64,000 nucleotides of DNA. Origin: a candidate division LCP-89 bacterium B3_LCP. Lineage in GTDB: Bacteria; Electryoneota; B3-LCP. This document shows, piece by piece, positions 27,757 to 36,116 of the stretch; the stretch's first letter is position 1, and every line of letters begins with the position of its first letter. The notes beneath the pieces were generated by a model that ran no database searches, was not told the origin of the DNA, and saw only the letters and a list, made by a program, of their open reading frames with translations. The DNA lies in contig NJBN01000008.1 in the NCBI GenBank assembly GCA_005223185.1, positions 1 through 64,000 on the forward strand. Direction: 5' to 3'. Made by a program: the position numbers and the translations under genes.

Positions 27757-29205
27757 TTGAATTGGATCAGGAATTATTGGTCGAAGTTGGACGATAGTAC
27801 TAAGAGATATCTCCTCATTCTCGTTCTCTCAGCACTAACTTTGAGACTTATATACGCCTTTTCAGTGGATCTGATTCCGCAGGATGTGAATGGTATTGAT
27901 CTGGATGCTGTGGAATATGATCACCTGGGTTGGAGTATAGCTCAGGGTCACGGCGCTGTGGATGTTTTCGGTGGTCCAACCTCGTATCGATTTCCGGGGT
28001 ATTTGTACTTCCTGGGTTTGATCTATTTCATCTTCGGGCATCATCACACCGTCGTACTCATTTTCCAGGCGTTAATAGGTGCCTTCACACCACTATTCAT
28101 CTATTTTTCCGCCCGCTATCTGCTTTCCGAAAGAATCAGTCGTATTGCCGGTTTGCTGGCAGCAGTATATCCGGTTTTCATCTATTATGTAGGTTGGTTG
28201 ATGACAGAAAACCTGTTCCTGTTTCTGTTGAACCTTCTGATACTCCTTACCATCAGCCTTACCGCGACCAATTCCAAAAAGAAACTTGCCTCCATCGGAT
28301 TAATCATAGGACTGCTGGGTTTAACGCGTGGTGTTGGACTCCCATTTTTTGGAATAATTCCCATCTATGTGTTCTTCAAAACCCATGGAAATTTCGGTAA
28401 AAAAGTCATAGATGCACTAATCATTGTAACAATAGCAATCGTAACACTTATCCCCTGGACGATCCGTAATTATGTGACATACGACCGCTGGATGCTTCCT
28501 TCCAGTGAGGGTGGAGGCGTGCTGTGGATGTCCTTTTATCGCATTAACTTTCAGGATTACTACAACGTTGAACCGGCATTTACATACCTTGATGAAGTGG
28601 GTAGAGACAATGCCGAAAGTGAAGAGTTTTATCAGATCCTGTTAGAAAATAACCTCTTCGGTCTAACGGGCATGCGACAGATATTTAAGGACTACTATCC
28701 GGATGAGCCTTTACCACAGAGCGAGCCGGAAGCAACCGAACGATTGGGCAATAAGGCTATGGCTTTATTGATTGAAAAACCTGAAATTTGGATGGTCAAA
28801 TCGTTCACACAGATCTTTAGATTCTGGCATGTTCTGGATGAGAGGGGGCGTTATGTGAACGGATACGCCTTTATTTTACCGTTCTTTCTATTCGGAGTAT
28901 GGCAGTTGCGCAGGAGGTTCTGGGAATTCCTGCCGTTGTACCTGTTTCCTCTGATGATCTATTCAGTGAGCGTCATCTTCTTTGCGGATGCGCGTTTTCG
29001 CATGCCTTTCGAAGGTGTGTTCATCATTGTTGGTGCTTTCGCAGTAGATCGTTTTTTGGGGCTTTTCAAACGCGTTTACATAGGTTATGCTATAGTAGTT
29101 CTGTTTTTCATGCTTAACTATTTCCTCCGTTTTCACTCGATGGAGATCAGGTTGGCAATTCGGGCTTTTGCGAGTATTATTGGACTTCAGGTAAGCGATT
29201 TGTGA
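27757..29205 (+). CDS. GT39-type membrane glycosyltransferase (ArnT/PMT-like)
   Basis: 482 residues from a TTG start with GAGGT upstream. About ten membrane helices. The first periplasmic loop carries the acidic pair typical of dolichyl/undecaprenyl-phosphate sugar-dependent transferases (NGIDLDAVEYDHLGWSIAQG), followed by PTSYRFPGYLYFLGL. Later helices include FIYYVGWLMTENLFLFLLN and IPWTIRNYVTYDRWM. Such enzymes move a sugar from a polyprenyl phosphate to lipid A, protein or another acceptor on the periplasmic side. First gene of a likely operon with the radical SAM protein and SUMF-fold lipoprotein. Confidence 0.82.
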   Translation: MNWIRNYWSKLDDSTKRYLLILVLSALTLRLIYAFSVDLIPQDVNGIDLDAVEYDHLGWSIAQGHGAVDVFGGPTSYRFPGYLYFLGLIYFIFGHHHTVVLIFQALIGAFTPLFIYFSARYLLSERISRIAGLLAAVYPVFIYYVGWLMTENLFLFLLNLLILLTISLTATNSKKKLASIGLIIGLLGLTRGVGLPFFGIIPIYVFFKTHGNFGKKVIDALIIVTIAIVTLIPWTIRNYVTYDRWMLPSSEGGGVLWMSFYRINFQDYYNVEPAFTYLDEVGRDNAESEEFYQILLENNLFGLTGMRQIFKDYYPDEPLPQSEPEATERLGNKAMALLIEKPEIWMVKSFTQIFRFWHVLDERGRYVNGYAFILPFFLFGVWQLRRRFWEFLPLYLFPLMIYSVSVIFFADARFRMPFEGVFIIVGAFAVDRFLGLFKRVYIGYAIVVLFFMLNYFLRFHSMEIRLAIRAFASIIGLQVSDL

Positions 29206-29252
29206 TATTGTAACTTTAACGTATTCTGTTACCAGATAGCCGGATGAAATAA

Positions 29253-30701
29253 ATGAAAATACTGCTGCTTCGACCTGATTCTGAAGTTTACACTTCCACG
29301 CCTCCGTTGGGATTACTCTCCCTTGCTTCTTACTTTAGGGAGAGAGGAAACCACTTAGTGGAAATCTTTGACGGGCGCGCTAAAGCTGCGACTATAGCGC
29401 AGATTATCGAAGAAGTGCATCGTTTTCAGCCGGATGTGGTTGGAATCAGTCTCTTCGCTATGGAGCGCCTTGAAGGACACGAAGCAGCGCATGAAATAAA
29501 GAAAGTTTTCCCTGATGTTACCATAATCTGCGGTGGAGCTTATCCTACCACCGAATTAAGAGAGACCCTTTCCAATCCAGCTATCGACTTCGCCGTCGAA
29601 GGCGAAGGTGAAATCAGCGGTTTGGAACTATTGAAGGCTATTGAAGGTGATTCACTGCCAGAAACCATGCCAGGTGTAGGTTGGCGGAGAGATGGGAAGA
29701 TTGTAACCCCGCCATCACAGCCATTCATCGAAGATTTGGATCAACTGCCGCAGCCGGCGTGGGATCTGCTGGACCTGGAATCGTACTTTTACAACCAGCA
29801 TAAACCCGCCCCCATGAACCTCTACCAGAAGAACCCGCGATCAGCGCCGATTATTTGTTCGCGAGGTTGTCCCTACCGCTGCACATATTGCCACAAGCTG
29901 TTCGGTAAAAAAGTGAGACGGCATTCAATTAAATATATTGTCGATCAAATCAGTTATTTACACCACGAAAAAGGGGTAGAAGAGATCGAAGTGGTGGATG
30001 ATATATTCAACGTCGATCCAGAATGGACCAGGGATTTTGCGTTGGCAATCAAGGAACGCAATCTCAAACTGAACTTCAGCTTTCCTAACGGTTTGCGTGC
30101 CGACCGCATGACAGAAGAGATTATTGATGATTTAGTTGATATCGGTACTTATAGAGTTGTTTACGCTATTGAAACCGGTTCCCCCAGAGTACAGAAGGCG
30201 ATTCGCAAGAACGTGGATCTCGATAAAGCCCGCAAGTATATCGAATACACCGCTAACAAGAAAATATCCATTGGCGCATTCTTCATGATAGGGTTTTTAG
30301 ATGAAACCGAAGAAGAGATGAAACAGACTATCAATTTTGCCTGCAGTAACAGGATCAGCACCGCATCATTCTTTATATTGACGCCTTTCCCGGGTACGGA
30401 AGTCTATGAACAGGCTAAGGAACGCAACCTGCAGGTTGAGGGAGCTAATTATACACATTATTATGCCTTGAGCGCCAATCTCAGTAAAGTGCCAGAGAAG
30501 AAACTGCTGCGTCTGCGGTTGTTCGCCTATCTGCGCTTCTATGGTAATCCTTTCAGGCTGGTCAGAATGTTCAGGACGACGCCGGTTCACAGTTACTTCT
30601 TCAAAACCCTATGGACGGCATTTCTGTACTTTGTGATTTCGCCAAAAAATAAGCCGCGCCGGGATATTTCGGACTTCCTCACAATCGAAAAAGAGACTTG
30701 A
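29253..30701 (+). CDS. B12-binding radical SAM protein (BchE-like)
   Basis: 482 residues. N-terminal cobalamin-binding Rossmann domain (about 1-140: PPLGLLSLASYFRERG, VVGISLFAMERLEGHE, IICGGAYPTTELRE), then a radical SAM barrel with the cluster motif CSRGCPYRCTYCHKLFGKK (CxxxCxxC) near 208 and VDDIFNVDPEWT, YAIETGSPRVQKAIRKNV. Members are often methyltransferases or ring-forming enzymes on lipids, carotenoids or bacteriochlorins; the substrate here is unknown. The neighbourhood (GT39 upstream) hints at an envelope lipid or glycan. It overlaps the frame of the next gene at its stop. Confidence 0.9.
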   Translation: MKILLLRPDSEVYTSTPPLGLLSLASYFRERGNHLVEIFDGRAKAATIAQIIEEVHRFQPDVVGISLFAMERLEGHEAAHEIKKVFPDVTIICGGAYPTTELRETLSNPAIDFAVEGEGEISGLELLKAIEGDSLPETMPGVGWRRDGKIVTPPSQPFIEDLDQLPQPAWDLLDLESYFYNQHKPAPMNLYQKNPRSAPIICSRGCPYRCTYCHKLFGKKVRRHSIKYIVDQISYLHHEKGVEEIEVVDDIFNVDPEWTRDFALAIKERNLKLNFSFPNGLRADRMTEEIIDDLVDIGTYRVVYAIETGSPRVQKAIRKNVDLDKARKYIEYTANKKISIGAFFMIGFLDETEEEMKQTINFACSNRISTASFFILTPFPGTEVYEQAKERNLQVEGANYTHYYALSANLSKVPEKKLLRLRLFAYLRFYGNPFRLVRMFRTTPVHSYFFKTLWTAFLYFVISPKNKPRRDISDFLTIEKET

Positions 30702-30718
30702 TGGATTTGACAGGTGAT

Positions 30719-31645
30719 ATGAAAATCCATAAGATAGAATTCAGTCAGATTCTGGACTCTGCCAGAATGACTGAATTCTGGAACAGAGCATTTGTATCGT
30801 TGCTGTTCACCGCAGTAATTTTGCTGGTTGCATCCTCCTGTAAAAACGAAGACCAATTCCTGCTGCCGACGCCTGATCCCATTATTGTGGAAGACCAGGT
30901 GTTGGTGCCAGCCGGAGAAGTCGTATTGGGGAATGATCCGGAAGGTTGGGGCAATTACCAGCTTGCAGTGGGTCTAAACCCCGTGTATTTAGATTCCTTC
31001 TACATAGACCGTTTTGAAGTTTCCAACCAGCAGTATGCCGACTACCTGACGACGATGTGGAATGCCGGGCTCATATACATGACCGGTCCTGGCGACGTTT
31101 ATCAGGACATAACCAATTATCTGTTAATCGAGATAACTTCGGAAGATTGTCCCATAAGATACAACTCCTCAGTTCAGGGGTTTGAGGTTGAGGTAGGATC
31201 TGAGGAATTGCCTGTAGTAATGGTAACCTGGTATGGAGCATCCTTCTACGCTCAATATTACGCCAAACGTCTGCCCACCGAATCCGAATGGGAGAAAGCC
31301 GCTCGGGGAGTAGTTGACGTTTTCGGTACTGTGGCTGGAGTAGGAGTCGGTTATCCCTATCCCTGGGGTGACGCCATCCCCACAGAATCGCTGGCTAACT
31401 TCGGTGATATAATCGGCAGTCCGGTGGATGTCGATTCCTATACCGCCGGCATGAGCTGGTTCGGAGCTTTCAATATGGCGGGTAACGTGCGGGAATGGAC
31501 TGCTACATCCATCGGTGGAGCTAAAATACACCGGGGCGGCAGTTTTCTCTCATCTGCAGACCTTCTGAAAACCGCCATGCGCACCTTCTCTGACCCCCAA
31601 ACCACCGATAAAACCATCGGTTTTCGGTGTGTGGTGGATATGTAA
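30719..31645 (+). CDS. SUMF1/formylglycine-enzyme-fold lipoprotein
   Basis: About 308 residues; the start is uncertain (30701, 30719 or 30767). The lipoprotein signal FVSLLFTAVILLVASSC gives lipobox VASSC. Starting at ATG 30767 would give the most typical signal length, but that ATG lies inside a palindromic repeat. The body has the FGE/SUMF fold: VPAGEVVLGNDPEGWG, FYIDRFEVSNQQYADYL, LPVVMVTWYGASFYAQYYAKRLPTESEWEKAARG, MAGNVREWTA and TIGFRCVVD. The copper-binding Cys pair of true formylglycine-generating enzymes is absent (GGSFLSSADLLKTAMRT instead), so I expect a non-catalytic, sugar- or protein-binding surface lipoprotein. Last gene of the GT39 operon. Confidence 0.82.
   Translation: MKIHKIEFSQILDSARMTEFWNRAFVSLLFTAVILLVASSCKNEDQFLLPTPDPIIVEDQVLVPAGEVVLGNDPEGWGNYQLAVGLNPVYLDSFYIDRFEVSNQQYADYLTTMWNAGLIYMTGPGDVYQDITNYLLIEITSEDCPIRYNSSVQGFEVEVGSEELPVVMVTWYGASFYAQYYAKRLPTESEWEKAARGVVDVFGTVAGVGVGYPYPWGDAIPTESLANFGDIIGSPVDVDSYTAGMSWFGAFNMAGNVREWTATSIGGAKIHRGGSFLSSADLLKTAMRTFSDPQTTDKTIGFRCVVDM
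30737..30778. repeat. Palindromic repeat inside the 5' coding region
   Basis: GAATTCAGTCA(GA)TTCTGG pairs with CCAGAATGACTGAATTC, a 17-bp stem with a two-base GA bulge. The same core with the same bulge recurs at 54359-54400 and 61177-61217, both intergenic. Here it is translated as part of the N-terminus of the SUMF-fold lipoprotein. Confidence 0.75.
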
Positions 31646-31735
31646 GATTTCTCACAATACCTGCATATATCGACATATAATACCTCCTGCACACAATCCC
31701 TGAATCCTTAAAAAATCAAAAAATAATAATTTCAC

Positions 31736-31764
31736 TTGATTTTTAATAAATCTTGTTGTATATT
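31736..31764 (+). promoter_or_regulatory. Sigma-70-type promoter for the kinase/receiver operon
   Basis: TTGATT (31736-31741), 17 bases, TATATT (31759-31764). The start codon of the kinase follows after about 50 bases of leader. AT-rich surroundings. Confidence 0.55.
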
Positions 31765-31820
31765 ACGCAACAAAACTGTTTTCAGGTTCTATTAAGAATC
31801 CTAAATCCAAGGGTTACGGA

Positions 31821-34301
31821 ATGCCGATAGTTTATAACAAAAATTTTAGGAAGATAGAAGTTCCGGATGAAAAACTGTACTGTATAAACTGCGGTGAACA
31901 ATTCATGTTTACCCCGGATGAAGAGCTTTTCTTACGTTACCGCCATCCCGCTCAGGAATGTCCAGGAAAAATTAAAGAAGGTGAAGATGGCGAAGATGTT
32001 AAAGAATGCGGTTATGAATTCCACACGTTCGCGGACTACTTCGCGGCTGATAAGTTTTTCAAAGAAATTGCCAGCACCGGTGCTAAGCGGATTTTTAAAC
32101 ATATAGTTACAGGTCAATGGTTTGTGCACTTTATTTTCAAGGAAACCAAGCCGATAACAGAAGTTAAGTGGACTACACTTTTTCCCAAGGAGGTTTTACA
32201 ACTCTGGTCAACCGGTATGACCGAGGAGACTGGGACCGGGATTCACATTATAATTCCCGAGCGAGTAGTAAACCCTGGTTGTTTTCAAGAGATATTGGGA
32301 AGCGAGTTCTCTTCTGTAAAACCCGCCAATCAGAGTACTTACCTTCATAAAGCCTGTAATAAGACAGCCGGAAAGAATAATATATTCTGCAGCGTCTGCC
32401 GCCATTTTGAATACTCTTGGGCTGAAAGACTGGGTGAAGATGCTCCATATACTGCCGGAATTTGTGCAGATCGAGGCATACACTGGATATTCCCTATCTG
32501 GGTGGAAAAAATCCTTATGGGAGTGATTACTGGCGGCGCCGTCAGGTATTCCTCAGAGGATGAAGTAATTGAGCTCGCAAAGCAGTTGACATCAAATTAT
32601 GATTTTTCAGAATATTTAGAAAAGTCGCGAGAACGTATAAGCAAGATGTTTGAATTCATCAGTGAAAAGACTGCTAGATTAAATGAAGAGTTCAGTAATT
32701 CATCGGAAGGTGAGATTCGAAAGGAAATAGGGCAACTACAAGATTGGCTGAACAGCTATGAACAAAAGAAAGAAGGATTGATTTACCTGGATTCTGTAAC
32801 CAATTGGTTATTCAATGCAAAAGATCCTACTATAGATGCAGAAGTACTTTCAAATATTGAGATTGAACTTTCACTGAGAGATAAATCCACGTTACCGAAA
32901 GTTAGAGATGGTAAATACAAACAAGCGAGCAATCACGTTGAGAAGATAAAAGAGGTAACCAGAGAAAGCTATAGAGCAAAAGAACTGCACGTTGACAATG
33001 AACTGTTGCATGAGGTTTCCTCGTTGTACGAACAGAAACATGATGCTTTAGTGGATCTAAATTGGTGCTGGGATAGAATAGAGCGTGTTCTAACACATGT
33101 TTTGAGATACTTGGGTATTGATTTTGCTGTAGTTCTTTCGAATGAGAAAATTGAGAATGTTTTAGAAGTTAAGAAATTTGTCTGGAAATCAAAGAGTACC
33201 GATGAATTTATTGATCCTGACAAAGCGGAAATCGGGACAAACAGAAATCTAGTGAAGTTTTTTCAGCAGTCCCAGGAGATATTCTTCCCCAAAGTTATGC
33301 GGAAAAACAAACTGTATAGTGGTTCACCGATGTCTATTCGAGAGACTTTTAGAACTATACTTAGAAAAGAGAATAGAAACAGCAAGGTTATCGCTGCTCT
33401 ACCATTCTCCATGTCCACCAATATGCGTGAGAACAAGTGGGCGGTTGTTTTGTTATTCTGTAAACAAGATAATATAGATTTTGATAAAAGGACCTGGATT
33501 TATAGTCGGATATATCGCAGGTTACAGGTCATGTTTAATTTTGTCAGATCGGAAGAACAGTTGAACGAATATATAGGCAGTTTGGATCATGAGATATTAA
33601 AACCCATTTATGGGATTGAATCGTGTAGGAATTATTTAATTAGAAAGGTAGAATGGAAATTATTTGAAGGTGTTGATCCTTATTCTGAGCGTCTGCTAAA
33701 GCGTAATTTGGGATTTATAAAAGATTATACAAAAACCTTCGAATTGATAACGAAGAATCTTCTGGCTACTCGCACCGAGAAACCCATATATAAACGCTTC
33801 CGATTATATGAAGAGGTGATAGAACCCATCATGAGATTACATGGGAGAGAATACGGAGTAAAACGGATCAAAATTGATATCGGAAACGTTAAAGAAGCCG
33901 GAACTATGGAAGCTTCATTACCGGATCTATTCCAGGTCTTTAACAATGTCTTTTACAACGCAGTTAAATACTCATGGCGAAATACAGTAATAAGATTGCA
34001 GTATGAACTTTTACCGCAATCTCATAAACCTTCAGGTCAACAGCTTCATCTATCTGTTAGAAATCAAGGATCTGAAATACCGTTGGAGGAGGAAAAAACC
34101 ATCTTCCTTTTCGGAGTTAGAGGTTCCGAGGCTAGATCCAAAGACGTAAAGGGAATAGGATATGGATTACCTGCATCCCGTACTATTTTGAGGAGATTGG
34201 GAGGAGAAATTTGGTTTAGGAGAAAGAGCCCTACAAATGTCATAGAATTTCATTTTAAATTTCCTGTATTAACCGTAAAGGAGAAGAAAAATGGGAAGTA
34301 A
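31821..34301 (+). CDS. Cytoplasmic histidine kinase with zinc ribbon and PocR-like sensor
   Basis: 826 residues, no membrane helix. An N-terminal zinc ribbon (about 18-60: CINCGEQFMFTPDEE, then CPGK...CGYEF) resembles the zf_trcl type. Residues about 150-260 hold a Cys-rich sensor (KACNKTAGKNNIFCSVCRHF, YTAGICADRGIHWIFPIWVE) like a PocR domain, which binds small ligands or metals. A long helical region (280-400) and a GAF-like stretch follow. The H-box is LDHEILKPIYGI near 586, the N-box NNVFYNAVKYS near 706, then VRNQGSE and GIGYGLPASRTILRRLGG. The G1 box has NQG where DxG is usual. It overlaps the first receiver gene by 11 bases and heads a four-gene operon that looks richer in A+T than its surroundings, suggesting transfer. 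Confidence 0.78.
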   Translation: MPIVYNKNFRKIEVPDEKLYCINCGEQFMFTPDEELFLRYRHPAQECPGKIKEGEDGEDVKECGYEFHTFADYFAADKFFKEIASTGAKRIFKHIVTGQWFVHFIFKETKPITEVKWTTLFPKEVLQLWSTGMTEETGTGIHIIIPERVVNPGCFQEILGSEFSSVKPANQSTYLHKACNKTAGKNNIFCSVCRHFEYSWAERLGEDAPYTAGICADRGIHWIFPIWVEKILMGVITGGAVRYSSEDEVIELAKQLTSNYDFSEYLEKSRERISKMFEFISEKTARLNEEFSNSSEGEIRKEIGQLQDWLNSYEQKKEGLIYLDSVTNWLFNAKDPTIDAEVLSNIEIELSLRDKSTLPKVRDGKYKQASNHVEKIKEVTRESYRAKELHVDNELLHEVSSLYEQKHDALVDLNWCWDRIERVLTHVLRYLGIDFAVVLSNEKIENVLEVKKFVWKSKSTDEFIDPDKAEIGTNRNLVKFFQQSQEIFFPKVMRKNKLYSGSPMSIRETFRTILRKENRNSKVIAALPFSMSTNMRENKWAVVLLFCKQDNIDFDKRTWIYSRIYRRLQVMFNFVRSEEQLNEYIGSLDHEILKPIYGIESCRNYLIRKVEWKLFEGVDPYSERLLKRNLGFIKDYTKTFELITKNLLATRTEKPIYKRFRLYEEVIEPIMRLHGREYGVKRIKIDIGNVKEAGTMEASLPDLFQVFNNVFYNAVKYSWRNTVIRLQYELLPQSHKPSGQQLHLSVRNQGSEIPLEEEKTIFLFGVRGSEARSKDVKGIGYGLPASRTILRRLGGEIWFRRKSPTNVIEFHFKFPVLTVKEKKNGK

Positions 34302-34779
34302 TAATGGAGGTCACATATACTTCATAGATGATGATATCATCGACATGGAGTTCGCTATTTCACTTTTGAAAGACGACGGCATTGAAGTCACTTCACATGG
34401 ATTTCTAGCGGACGCTTTTCCTTTTTTACGTTCGGACAATGCTAAGGATATAGACGTTTTTGTAGCAGATTTTGCCATTGCTTATGGACAAGTGGATAAA
34501 GATCAACCAAAGGAGGACACCTTCACTGCCGGTGAGACGGGTAATGGTAGATACACAGGTGCCAGGTTATTAAGAGCTATTAGGAATGGTGAAAGAAACA
34601 TCAACGTAAATCGTAGTGTGCCTGCAATATTCTACACCAATCTTCGTTTAGATCCTGAAATACATAGACTTGCAGAGGAATTAAAAGCAAAAGTATGTCT
34701 GAAATTAGAAGGTGGGTACAGTGAATTATATCAACTGATCACTGGATTTCTTAGAGAGAAGGAGGATAAAAGTGAGTAA
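34291..34779 (+). CDS. Stand-alone atypical receiver protein, copy 1
   Basis: 162 residues, RBS AAGGAG inside the end of the kinase gene. CheY-like landmarks: IYFIDDDIIDME (acidic pocket Asp13-15), DIDVFVADFAIAYG with Asp60 as phospho-acceptor, FYTN with Thr116 and KVCLKLEG with Lys138. Thr to Lys spacing (22) equals that of CheY, but Asp to Thr spacing is 56 instead of about 30, so about 26 extra residues lie after strand 3 (VDKDQPKEDTFTAGETGNGR region). There is no output domain. It presumably accepts phosphate from the kinase upstream and signals by protein contact. Paralogous to the next gene. Confidence 0.75.
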   Translation: MGSNNGGHIYFIDDDIIDMEFAISLLKDDGIEVTSHGFLADAFPFLRSDNAKDIDVFVADFAIAYGQVDKDQPKEDTFTAGETGNGRYTGARLLRAIRNGERNINVNRSVPAIFYTNLRLDPEIHRLAEELKAKVCLKLEGGYSELYQLITGFLREKEDKSE

Positions 34780-35257
34780 GGCACAAGGTTTACATGTGTA
34801 CTTTTTAGATGATGACCTGTCTGACATGGAGATCACAATAGCCTTTTTAAAGGAAGATGGAATTGAAATCACAGCGCATGATGTTCTGGCAGACGCCTTT
34901 CCTTACTTGCGTTCGAGCCGTGCAACTGAGATAGATGTTTTTGTTGCTGATTTAGCTTTCGCATATGGAAAAGTGGATAAAGATCAACCGGATGAGGATA
35001 CTTTCACTGCCGGTGAGACGGGTAATGGTAGATACACAGGCGCCAGGTTATTAAGAGCTATTAGGAATGGTGAAAGAAACATCAACATAAATCGTAGTGT
35101 GCCTGCAATATTCTACACCAATCTTCGTTTAGATCCCGAAATACATAGGCTTGCAGAAGAATTGAATGCAAAGGTGTGCCTAAAATTGGAAGGTGGGTAC
35201 AGTGAACTATATCGTCTTATCAATGGTTTTCTCAGAGATAAGAGAGGTGAGAGATGA
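34772..35257 (+). CDS. Stand-alone atypical receiver protein, copy 2
   Basis: 161 residues from a GTG start with AAGGAGG upstream, overlapping copy 1 by 8 bases. Landmarks match copy 1: VYFLDDDLSDME, Asp59 in VADLAFAYG, Thr115 in FYTN, Lys137 in VCLKLEG, and the same insertion of about 26 residues. From the TFTAGETG codons to the LRLDPEIH codons the DNA is almost identical to copy 1, while both flanks have diverged clearly. This points to tandem duplication with later gene conversion. Two receivers for one kinase suggest a branched or phosphate-sink arrangement. Confidence 0.75.
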   Translation: MSKAQGLHVYFLDDDLSDMEITIAFLKEDGIEITAHDVLADAFPYLRSSRATEIDVFVADLAFAYGKVDKDQPDEDTFTAGETGNGRYTGARLLRAIRNGERNININRSVPAIFYTNLRLDPEIHRLAEELNAKVCLKLEGGYSELYRLINGFLRDKRGER

Positions 35258-36102
35258 AGAAATTACAAAAAACATCCACGTATGCTTCGTTAGGTTTAAT
35301 ATTTGCTTTTATGCTGATCGCTTCCATTTATTGGAATATTCAGAATAGTTCTCTGTTGTCAAATAGGGAAGAAGACAATCCTAAAATTACTACGGTTACA
35401 AGGAAGAATATTCTCAAAACTTGTCCCGATCAGATAATGGTGGATTCGTTACAGGTGACCACTAAAGAGACAGCTTCGAACGATTTTAATAAATGGACTT
35501 TACTCATTAGCAAGAATACTGAACTTGTTAATACTGTAAGCGTTGTTCTTGTATTAGGAACGCTATTCATAGCTGTAGTTAGCCTAGTGTTTTTTCTCCA
35601 AATACATAAGATAGAAGATTACGTTGATAAGGAGATTGAGAAACGCATGCATAAGGCTACCGAATACAGTCTTGAAATGAACAAACGTATTTTACACGCA
35701 GCTAGTTTGCAACTGACAATGATGCAACATTATAATGAATTGATATTTGTGGCGAGTAAGCCTACTGATGAATCTTCTGATGACGTTAAGATAAAAATTA
35801 AGAGTGCTCAACTCTTTGAACGGTCTATGAGAAAATTTGTTGAAAGGTTGAAACATCACCGTTCCCAGTTCCTTCTCCTGTCCCAAACAGAGAAGGAGAT
35901 CAACACAGGTATCCACAATCTAAAAGGAATACCACTTGATCGTGGTTCTGACCTGGAGTTGATAGAATTTGTTGTCAAAACCTGGGAAGAGTATCATCCA
36001 AAAAAGTTTAAAAAGATCGATGAGTCTGCTGTCAAACGCATCTTAAAGGGTTTGAGAGAGCTGAAGAAAGAAATACATCAAGAACTGCGCAATAAAGCGT
36101 AG
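35254..36102 (+). CDS. Membrane protein of the kinase/receiver operon, unknown family
   Basis: 282 residues, ATGA overlap with the second receiver gene. Two hydrophobic helices: about 12-31 (LGLIFAFMLIASIYWNI) and about 93-117 (VSVVLVLGTLFIAVVSLVFFL), with roughly 60 residues between them that would be periplasmic. A long, charged, helical cytoplasmic region (about 118-282) follows and could form a coiled coil (IHKIEDYVDKEIEKRMHKATE). No known domain recognised. By context it is the membrane input or output partner of the soluble kinase and receivers. Base composition looks AT-rich, like the rest of the operon. Confidence 0.7.
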   Translation: MKKLQKTSTYASLGLIFAFMLIASIYWNIQNSSLLSNREEDNPKITTVTRKNILKTCPDQIMVDSLQVTTKETASNDFNKWTLLISKNTELVNTVSVVLVLGTLFIAVVSLVFFLQIHKIEDYVDKEIEKRMHKATEYSLEMNKRILHAASLQLTMMQHYNELIFVASKPTDESSDDVKIKIKSAQLFERSMRKFVERLKHHRSQFLLLSQTEKEINTGIHNLKGIPLDRGSDLELIEFVVKTWEEYHPKKFKKIDESAVKRILKGLRELKKEIHQELRNKA

Positions 36103-36116
36103 TGCCCCCCGAATCT

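Noticed and set aside
30719-31645. Active formylglycine-generating enzyme
   Set aside because: The catalytic Cys pair is absent from the GGSF region.
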